Part shown: positions 1-5,813 of the stretch, piece by piece
Position numbering within the stretch: the first letter of the stretch is position 1
Layout: the number at the start of each line of letters is the position of its first letter
Assembly: GCA_016788635.1 (NCBI GenBank)
Contig: JAEUSU010000028.1
Coordinates: 92,936 to 156,935, forward strand
Reading direction: 5' to 3'
DNA: 64,000 nucleotides
Source: Flavobacteriales bacterium
GTDB lineage: Bacteria; Bacteroidota; Bacteroidia; Flavobacteriales_F; PHOS-HE28
Program-made: the position numbers and the translations under genes
The notes under the pieces: generated by a model
Told to the model about the DNA's origin: nothing
The model's input: only the letters and a program-made list of their open reading frames with translations
Database searches by the model: none

Positions 1-1
1 G

Positions 2-103
2 GTGAATGTCGCCGACATCGCTCCCGGACGTTACACTGTGCGCCTAGTGAACACAACCACGCATACCGAACCGAGAGTGTTCGGAGTTGTGATCGGACGA
101 TAG
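2..103 (+). CDS. C-terminal fragment of a T9SS-secreted protein (5' end outside window)
   Basis: The open frame enters from the left edge and ends at TAG 101-103, giving 33 residues. The segment IAPGRYTVRL followed by a short polar tail ending FGVVIGR is the usual last beta-strand pattern of a type A T9SS sorting domain, in which a PG-Y-x-V turn and strand precede the C-terminus. The parent protein is therefore probably exported through the T9SS to the cell surface, where the sorting domain is removed. Nothing can be said about its main domain. A strong hairpin terminator follows 14 bases after the stop, so this is the last gene of its transcript. Confidence 0.6.
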   Translation: MNVADIAPGRYTVRLVNTTTHTEPRVFGVVIGR

Positions 104-117
104 AACAAACGACCCTG

Positions 118-158
118 AAAAAGGAAGAGGCCAGGATATCCTGGCCTCTTCCTTTTTT
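118..158. terminator. Bidirectional Rho-independent terminator
   Basis: Positions 123-152 are a perfect 30-base palindrome centred on GATATC. It is flanked by an A-run on the left (118-122) and a T-run on the right (153-158), so it can end transcription from both sides. It sits between the left-edge T9SS gene (+) and the convergent lipoprotein gene (-). Confidence 0.9.
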
Positions 159-167
159 CCTTAGCGC

Positions 168-687
168 TCATCCATTGGGCAGCACGCAACACGCCCAGAG
201 AGCACTGGCACATATGCCTTGATCCGGGCTTGGCTGGAGACAGATACTCAGGTCGATCAATGACATTCCTCCACCAGAAGGGCATTGAGGAGAACTCGCC
301 CGCGAAAGGAAATAGTCGATAACATCCCTTTGTTGTTGAAAGGTGATTGCTGGATAGTTGCTCCATGGGTCCAGAATGTCATGGAGCAAGGTGCAGTCGA
401 CAAACACCCACTCAGAATATGGCTGCTCCTGAACAGAACAGGGCATGTCTTGTTCAGGTCGGTAACACTTCAACCAAACGTCACGGAGCTGACCTTGACA
501 CAGTTGCTCAATTGGTGGTCCTGATCCAAATGCGACCAAGTATACCCAATCGTCCACCTGACTCTCCGGACAATCATCTTTGGGAGCCCCCCCCCCCCAA
601 TTGACCCACCACAGGACCGGTCAATTCCCTCTTATCACACGAGGCGATGAAAAGGATGAGCGAGAATAAATACAATGACCTTCTCAT
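168..687 (-). CDS. Lipoprotein gene interrupted at a G12 homopolymer (possible phase-variable locus)
   Basis: An ATG at 687-685 begins a clear lipoprotein signal peptide, MRRSLYLFSLILFIASC, with lipobox IASC and Cys17. The frame reaches a run of 12 G (minus strand, 598-587) after VVGQL. With 12 G it stops at TGA 576-574, leaving 37 residues. One G fewer (11), or 14 G, would join it to the long open frame that ends at 168-170 and give about 172-173 residues. That downstream part is cysteine-rich, has normal amino acid composition (for example KDDCPESQVDDWVYLVAFG) and has no signal of its own. The gene is thus either phase-variable by slipped-strand mispairing, recently inactivated, or miscounted in the assembly. 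Codons are less GC-rich than in neighbouring genes. The function of the mature part is not recognised. It ends at the shared terminator 118-158. Confidence 0.65.
587..598. repeat. Homopolymer C12 (G12 on the coding strand)
   Basis: Twelve consecutive C lie inside the minus-strand lipoprotein gene, exactly where its reading frame breaks. Long G/C runs of this kind change length during replication. Confidence 0.9.
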
Positions 688-743
688 GGGTAATGAGCAT
701 GCATTTGAGTCATGCAACCGAAAAATAACCCCCAAAAATGTGA

Positions 744-813
744 TCTGTGTTCATGCTGGTCTGCCAACCTCGGCCGCACCACCTTCCGCGTGGTGGTATC
801 CCGCTAACACAGA
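744..813 (+). other. Structured intergenic element upstream of yajQ (candidate small RNA or leader)
   Basis: An 8-base perfect pairing (TCTGTGTT 744-751 with AACACAGA 806-813) closes a 70-base segment containing an inner hairpin (ACCACC 778-783 with GGTGGT 792-797). A terminator-like palindrome follows at 825-862 on the same strand. It has no T-arm or CCA, so it is not a tRNA, and it lacks the signal-recognition-particle core. A clear promoter was not found, so the RNA-gene reading is only a suggestion. Confidence 0.3.
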
Positions 814-824
814 ACGACCCTTCT

Positions 825-862
825 GCGAAGGGCCGCCTCGTACGAGGCGGCCCTTCGCTTTT
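825..862 (+). terminator. Palindrome with T-run, terminator or attenuator upstream of yajQ
   Basis: Positions 825-858 form a perfect 34-base palindrome followed by TTTT. A second perfect 18-base palindrome (860-877) begins within the T-run. The first resembles a Rho-independent terminator read on the plus strand, yet the only plus-strand gene nearby is yajQ, which starts 46 bases further on. It may therefore end a short upstream RNA or act as an attenuator. Confidence 0.55.
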
Positions 863-907
863 GGGTCCGGACCCAAAGCACGATCTTCACACGCCAAACA
901 CGAAGCC

Positions 908-1399
908 ATGCCCTCTTTCGACATCGTTTCCAAAGTGGACCTGCAGACCCTGGACAATGCCGTGAACACCGCCCGACGCGAGTTGGATACCCGCTACGAC
1001 CTGCGCGGATCCAACAGCACCATTGACCTGGACAAGAAGGCCCTCACCATCAAGCTGTCCACCGAGGACCATCTGCGACTGGATGCCATCGTGGACATCC
1101 TGCTGGAGCGCAGCACCAAGCAGAAGCTGGACGTGAAGAGCTACGACCTTTCCAGCGAGCCCCAGCCCAGCGGCAAATTGCTCTACAAGACCATCAAGGT
1201 GCGCAACGGCCTGGAACGCGAACAGGCCAAGAAGGTGGTGAAGGCCATCAAGGACAGCGGCCTGAAGGTGCAGCCCCAGATCATGGACGACATGGTGCGT
1301 GTGAACGGCAAGAAGATCGACGATCTGCAGGCCGTGATGGCCCTTTGCAGGGGGATGGACATTGAGGCACCCTTGCAGTTCGAGAACATGAAGAGCTGA
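908..1399 (+). CDS. yajQ: YajQ family nucleotide-binding protein
   Basis: The 163-residue product begins MPSFDIVSKVDLQTLDNAVN and keeps the family's two similar alpha/beta halves, including TRYDLRGSNSTIDLD, the central YKTIKVRNGLEREQAKK segment and the C-terminal VRVNGKKIDDLQAVMA stretch. YajQ (UPF0234) proteins are small cytosolic nucleotide-binding proteins. Some bind cyclic di-GMP and affect transcription or virulence, but the role in this phylum is not established. The ATG at 908 is chosen because the conserved N-terminus MPSFDIVSK starts there; an in-frame extension back to 647 runs through palindromes and is non-coding. A hairpin directly after the stop separates it from the convergent gene. 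Confidence 0.95.
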   Translation: MPSFDIVSKVDLQTLDNAVNTARRELDTRYDLRGSNSTIDLDKKALTIKLSTEDHLRLDAIVDILLERSTKQKLDVKSYDLSSEPQPSGKLLYKTIKVRNGLEREQAKKVVKAIKDSGLKVQPQIMDDMVRVNGKKIDDLQAVMALCRGMDIEAPLQFENMKS

Positions 1400-1405
1400 A
1401 ATAAA

Positions 1406-1430
1406 GGAAGGCGCCCGCTCGGACGCCTCC
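1406..1430. terminator. Convergent terminator hairpin between yajQ and the minus-strand T9SS gene
   Basis: GGAAGGCG pairs with CGCCTCC, with one bulge. On the minus strand it is followed by a T-rich stretch (TTTATTT). It lies between two convergent stop codons. Confidence 0.6.
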
Positions 1431-1451
1431 TGAAATAACATCGGCAAGGGG

Positions 1452-1865
1452 TCAGTTGCGGCTCTTGATGGCCTTGAACTGGCCGTAGTAGGCGCCACTC
1501 CCCCCCTTCACCTTCACGATGTAATTGCCGGGGGGCACTTGCGAGGTGTTGAAGGAGATGAGGTTGGAATAGGACGCGCTCAACTGGATGGTGTTGTTCG
1601 CGTTGGGTTCAATAAGGTCGATGTAGATCCAACGGTCCGTCATGGTGGGGATCTCCAGGTAAAGCACGTCATTGAACGGGTTCGGATAGAGCTTCACTGC
1701 AGCGCCCAGTTCCCCCATCTTATCCCCGGCAGGCGACTTGCCGGAGAAAGCGCCCTCTTGTGGCAACATGCCATTCTGTGCGTGGACAGCCCCAACGAGG
1801 GCAAGGGCGAACAGCGCCGTGGTCATCCGGTACCAGAAGGCGCAGGCGGTCTCGATCTTGTTCAT
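1452..1865 (-). CDS. Small secreted protein made almost only of a T9SS type A sorting domain
   Basis: The 137-residue product has a signal peptide ending ALALVGAVHAQ, a linker of about 25 residues, and then a sorting domain. The domain shows LYPNPFNDVLYLEI, a middle strand region, and VPPGNYIVKVKGG near the end. No separate functional domain precedes it, so the mature protein before sorting is only about 107 residues. Start choice is ambiguous: ATG 1865 gives a longer hydrophilic lead, while ATG 1826 (MTTALFALALVGAVHAQ) gives a classical signal peptide by itself. The gene is transcribed away from the T9SS gene at 1984, and the 118-base gap between them must hold both promoters. Its role is unknown; it could be a mini-cargo or the remnant of a larger one. 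Confidence 0.75.
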   Translation of the reverse strand: MNKIETACAFWYRMTTALFALALVGAVHAQNGMLPQEGAFSGKSPAGDKMGELGAAVKLYPNPFNDVLYLEIPTMTDRWIYIDLIEPNANNTIQLSASYSNLISFNTSQVPPGNYIVKVKGGSGAYYGQFKAIKSRN

Positions 1866-1983
1866 GGCATCAGCTGGTTGAAGGGCCTTCGCCCAGGGGG
1901 CTTCAACGGTCTTCCGCACACAGGGTTCCGGGCAGGCATCGGATCGCCGCCTTCATGCGTCATACCCCTACATCAAGGAACAT

Positions 1984-3267
1984 ATGCGCTCAACCCTTTT
2001 GCTTGTCCTGCTGCTTGACACCACACCCGGTGTGTTCGGCCAGACCTACTTCTATGTCGATGAGATCCAGGTCAGTCCGGCAGCCCCGACCACCAGCGAC
2101 GCCATCACGCTCTCGTTCATGGGCAACTTCAGCGGTGGCGGCGTTTATGTGACCAGCGTGACCCATCAGGTGGTGGGCAACCTTGTGTACGTGCAGATCA
2201 ACTGCGCGGACCTTGGCGGCATCACCGTGCTGATCCCGCACACCGAGCAGGTGGTGATCGGTCAGCTGCCAGCGGGCAGTTATGGCATTCTGTTGAGCGG
2301 CACGGGTACCGATGACCTGGCCCCGACTTTCCAACATTCCTTCAATGTGAGTGGTGCCAGCGCGTGCGACAGCCTGATCGTTCATTCGCTCACCTGGTCG
2401 GCCTTCTCAGGCGACCATGTGGAGTTGCACGTGGCCAATGCAAGCACCACACTGTTCGACTACCCTGGCTTCGTGCTGCTTGACCCGAACGGAGATACGC
2501 TGGCCGTGGAGACTGTGAACTATTTCGGCATTGCCACCGACAGCTGGCATGCGCTTACCTGGCATCCTTCCGCCGCCATTCCCACCGGAGCTTTCACCGG
2601 TTCCCTTCACCTGTGGACCGGATTCTATGACACCTTCGCCTGTTCCTGGCCGGTGAACGTGGACCTCTGTCCGCCCGGGCCCTGCATTGAGGTCCACCCC
2701 TTCCTTCAGAACATTGGCGGTGCCCTGGTGACCGCCTCCGTGCCATGGGCCATTCTGGACGAGGACCAGACCACGGTGGCCACGGGCCTGTTCGGCTTGA
2801 GCGGGAGCACACAATTCGATCTGGATACCGTTTGCCTGGAACCAGGATCGTACGCCTTGGTCACCTATTTGACCAGCCCCGTAGGGGGGCAGTTACAATT
2901 CGGCATGCAGGCCACCATGGCCTCCAGTTTCGCCATACCGCTGGTACAGGATGCCGTGCCGGACACGGCCACCTTCACCTTTTTCGAGCATTGTGAAGAT
3001 GGAACGAACGGCATTTCACCTGATGCGGCAACCGGGATCGAGGTGCGGTACGACGCGGAAGGCTGGTGGCTTGCCACGAATGCGGGAATGCCTATCGATC
3101 AGGTGGAATTGTGGAACGCCACTGGCCAACGCTTGCGTTCCGATCGCCATGGAACGCAGCAAGTACACCTGAGCAGTGCCGGATTGGCCCCGGGTATCTA
3201 CATTGTCAATTGCACCCTGCAAAGTGGCCAACTAGTGTCTGTTAAATTGGTGAAGACCAACCGGTAG
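1984..3267 (+). CDS. Secreted T9SS type A sorting domain protein, unknown function
   Basis: The 427-residue product starts with a signal peptide (LLLVLLLDTTPGVFGQ) and is beta-rich throughout. It resembles repeated immunoglobulin-like or CARDB-like strands, and no catalytic motif was recognised. The last 75 residues (VELWNATGQRL, then LSSAGLAPGIYIVNCTL and the basic end VKLVKTNR) are a type A T9SS sorting domain, so the protein is expected at the cell surface or released. The ATG at 1984 is preceded by AAGGAA, a possible ribosome site. It is the first of three consecutive plus-strand T9SS genes, but each has its own gap and probable promoter, so they need not be one operon. Confidence 0.8.
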   Translation: MRSTLLLVLLLDTTPGVFGQTYFYVDEIQVSPAAPTTSDAITLSFMGNFSGGGVYVTSVTHQVVGNLVYVQINCADLGGITVLIPHTEQVVIGQLPAGSYGILLSGTGTDDLAPTFQHSFNVSGASACDSLIVHSLTWSAFSGDHVELHVANASTTLFDYPGFVLLDPNGDTLAVETVNYFGIATDSWHALTWHPSAAIPTGAFTGSLHLWTGFYDTFACSWPVNVDLCPPGPCIEVHPFLQNIGGALVTASVPWAILDEDQTTVATGLFGLSGSTQFDLDTVCLEPGSYALVTYLTSPVGGQLQFGMQATMASSFAIPLVQDAVPDTATFTFFEHCEDGTNGISPDAATGIEVRYDAEGWWLATNAGMPIDQVELWNATGQRLRSDRHGTQQVHLSSAGLAPGIYIVNCTLQSGQLVSVKLVKTNR

Positions 3268-3337
3268 GATATTCTTCGACCGGGCAGGAACCCAATACCT
3301 GTGGCAGTAGCGCGACAGGCGCCTTCTTCCATCCCGC

Positions 3338-3345
3338 TATTTTTG
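3338..3345 (+). promoter_or_regulatory. Exact TAnnTTTG -7 promoter element, 6 bases before the start codon
   Basis: TATTTTTG matches the Bacteroidota -7 consensus. The ATG at 3352 begins six bases later, so the transcript would be leaderless or nearly so. No clear -33 TTTG was seen. Confidence 0.55.
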
Positions 3346-3351
3346 CGCCGC

Positions 3352-5724
3352 ATGTTCAACTTCTGTAACGGAAGGACCACACTCTCCGCTCTTCTGCTTC
3401 TGATCGGTCGTCAGGCCATTGGCCAGATCACCTCAAGCACCGCGATGACCCCGGCGCAGGTCGTTCAAAATGTGCTGTTGGGCCCTGGTGTCACGGCTAC
3501 GAACATCACCTTCCTCGGCGACCCCAACCAGTTGGGCACCTTCAACTGCGTGAACTGCAACGTGGGCATTCCTCAAGGGATGGTGATGTGCACCGGCGAT
3601 GTGGCGCAGATCGCAGGTCCGAACAATAGCGGCGGCACCACCCTGGGTGGTGGGAATTTTGGTATTGGTGATGTCGACCTGGATGTCATCTCCGCCCCCT
3701 TCACCACCAATGACCGCGCGGTGCTGGAGTTCGACTTCGTACCCACGGGTGATTCGATCAAGTTCAACTTCGTGTTCGGCAGCGAGGAATACCTGGAATG
3801 GGTGGCCGCCAACTTCAACGATGTGTTCGGCTTTTTTCTGAGCGGGCCGGGCATCACCGGGCCCTACACGAACAGCGCTGTCAACATCGCGCTCATCCCA
3901 GGCACCACCCTTCCGGTGACCATCGACAACGTGAATGATGTGACCAACGCCGCCTTCTACGTGAACAATGGTGACGGATGGACGGCCCCGCAGAACGGCA
4001 ATCCCTTCTACATCCAATACGATGGCTTCACCACGGTGATGCAGGCACGCGCCCAGGTGATCTGTGGGGAGACCTACCACATTAAGCTGGCCATCGCCGA
4101 TGTCCTGGACGCCAGCTTCGACAGCGGCGTTTTCATTGAGGCGGGAAGTTTCCAGAGCAACTTGATCGACCTGACGAGCAACATCCTGAGCGGTGGAGTG
4201 GACAGCGTGCTGTTCGAGGGCTGTGGAGAGACCGAGTTGATCTTCACACGGGCCGGCGACCTGAGCGACAGCCTGGCCGTGAACTTGTTCCACAGTGGCA
4301 CTGCGATCAATGGCGTGGATCATACGCTCATTCCACCTGTGGTCTATTTCGTTCCCGGGCAGTCCACCATCGTGATCCCCGTGCAGATCTATCTGGATGC
4401 CCTCACCGAGCCGCTCGAACAGGTGAACATCCTGGCCACCTATCAGAACCAATGCACCACAGGGCAAACAGACATCACCTTTTACATTTCCGATGCACCG
4501 CCCATACTGCTCAGCTTGAGCAACGACACCACCGTGAACTGCAATGACAGCACCCTGGTGGTGGCCCAGGTAAGCGGTGGGTATGGCACCTTGTTCCTGG
4601 ATTGGAACACGGGTATCCCCGATGGACAAAGCAGCGGGTGGGTGAATCCGCCGGCCACCACCACCTACATCCTCACCGTGACGGATGACTGCGGCGTGGT
4701 GACCGTTACGGACCAGGTGACCATCACCATTCCCATACCCGACCCCTTGGTGTTGGAGGCACTGCCGGATACGGTGGTGTTCTGCCCTGAAAGCCCGGTC
4801 ACGCTCAGCACCATCGTGACCGGGGGAACACCCGGATACACCTACCTGTGGTCGAATGGCCTTGGCACGGCACCCTCCGTGCAGGTGGCCCCACCCACCA
4901 CCCAGGCGTACACCGTTCAGGTGACCGACCTATGCGGCCTTACGGTAATGGACGAGGTTACGGTGACCGTGGACTACGATACCGTAAGCGTAACGATCAG
5001 CCCCGATACGGTGATCTGCAATGGCGATGCGATCGACCTGACCGCCACCGCCACCTTGGGCTGGGGTGGGTACAGCTACCTGTGGGACAATGGCGCCACG
5101 ACCGATGTGCGCAACGTGGCCCCCTCCACTTACAGCACGTATTCGATCACCGTAACCGATGGCTGCGGTATCAGCGCCACGGACCAGTCCTGGGTGGGGG
5201 TGAACGCACCCGACGCCGCATTCACCTATACGAGCAGCGTGTACGTGCAGAACCTTCCGGTACAATTCATCGACCTGTCCGTGGGCGCCTCCCAATGGAG
5301 TTGGGACTTCGGTGAACCCGGGCTGGTGAGCACCCAACAATCCCCGGTGGTGAGTTTTGAAGGCGATGGGCTCTTCACGGTCATGCTGGCCATTATGGAT
5401 GGCTTGGGCTGCGTGGACACGGCCTATGCGGACATCTTCATCAACCCGGAGTTCATGTTCTATGCGCCGAACGCCTTCACGCCGGACGGGAACGGGGACA
5501 ACGATGTGTTCCGGGGATCCGGTGTCGGCATCAGCACCTATGAAATGCGGATCTACAACCGTTGGGGGGAGTTGATCCACGAGACCGAGGAACTATACGG
5601 TGGTTGGGATGGCACCACGCCGGGTGGCCAGGCGCCGAACGGAGTGTACGTCTACTGGTTCAAGTTGCGCTCCATTGCCGGGCGAAGCTTCGAGTACAGG
5701 GGACATGTGACCCTGGTGCGCTGA
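3352..5724 (+). CDS. Choice-of-anchor L / PKD domain surface protein with T9SS type B (gliding-motility-type) C-terminus
   Basis: The 790-residue product has a signal peptide (about residues 1-25). A choice-of-anchor L domain follows (about 30-260) with the typical GIPQGMVMCTGD, FDFVPTGDSIKFNFVFGSEEY and VFGFFLSGPGI segments. A cadherin/Calx-beta-like stretch comes next, then two SprB-like beta repeats containing YxYLWSNG or YSYLWDNG, and a PKD domain (WSWDFGEPG). The final 85 residues (FYAPNAFTPDGNGDNDVF, IYNRWGELI, GTTPGGQAPNGVYVYW) are a T9SS type B/CHU_C sorting domain. Such proteins are large surface adhesins or gliding-related filaments; which one applies here is not shown. ATG 3352 is preferred to the upstream GTG at 3301 because it follows the promoter element and starts a normal signal peptide. 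Confidence 0.88.
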   Translation: MFNFCNGRTTLSALLLLIGRQAIGQITSSTAMTPAQVVQNVLLGPGVTATNITFLGDPNQLGTFNCVNCNVGIPQGMVMCTGDVAQIAGPNNSGGTTLGGGNFGIGDVDLDVISAPFTTNDRAVLEFDFVPTGDSIKFNFVFGSEEYLEWVAANFNDVFGFFLSGPGITGPYTNSAVNIALIPGTTLPVTIDNVNDVTNAAFYVNNGDGWTAPQNGNPFYIQYDGFTTVMQARAQVICGETYHIKLAIADVLDASFDSGVFIEAGSFQSNLIDLTSNILSGGVDSVLFEGCGETELIFTRAGDLSDSLAVNLFHSGTAINGVDHTLIPPVVYFVPGQSTIVIPVQIYLDALTEPLEQVNILATYQNQCTTGQTDITFYISDAPPILLSLSNDTTVNCNDSTLVVAQVSGGYGTLFLDWNTGIPDGQSSGWVNPPATTTYILTVTDDCGVVTVTDQVTITIPIPDPLVLEALPDTVVFCPESPVTLSTIVTGGTPGYTYLWSNGLGTAPSVQVAPPTTQAYTVQVTDLCGLTVMDEVTVTVDYDTVSVTISPDTVICNGDAIDLTATATLGWGGYSYLWDNGATTDVRNVAPSTYSTYSITVTDGCGISATDQSWVGVNAPDAAFTYTSSVYVQNLPVQFIDLSVGASQWSWDFGEPGLVSTQQSPVVSFEGDGLFTVMLAIMDGLGCVDTAYADIFINPEFMFYAPNAFTPDGNGDNDVFRGSGVGISTYEMRIYNRWGELIHETEELYGGWDGTTPGGQAPNGVYVYWFKLRSIAGRSFEYRGHVTLVR

Positions 5725-5784
5725 CCCTGTCAGGCTTTTCAACGGTGCCCTTTTTCACGGCCGGTCCGTGAAGGTGGTTGTACC

Positions 5785-5792
5785 TACCTTTC
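5785..5792 (+). promoter_or_regulatory. -7-like element TACCTTTC upstream of the lysyl oxidase gene
   Basis: It differs from TAnnTTTG at the last base only and lies 21 bases before ATG 5814. Confidence 0.4.
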
Positions 5793-5813
5793 CCATCACC
5801 AACCCCAGGCCCA

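Noticed and set aside
744..813. tRNA or SRP RNA in the yajQ leader
   Set aside because: The length and closing stem suggested a tRNA, but there is no T-arm, D-arm or anticodon loop, and the SRP core sequence is absent.
647..907. N-terminal extension of the yajQ reading frame
   Set aside because: It runs through three palindromes and a T-run; the conserved family start MPSFDIVSK is at 908.
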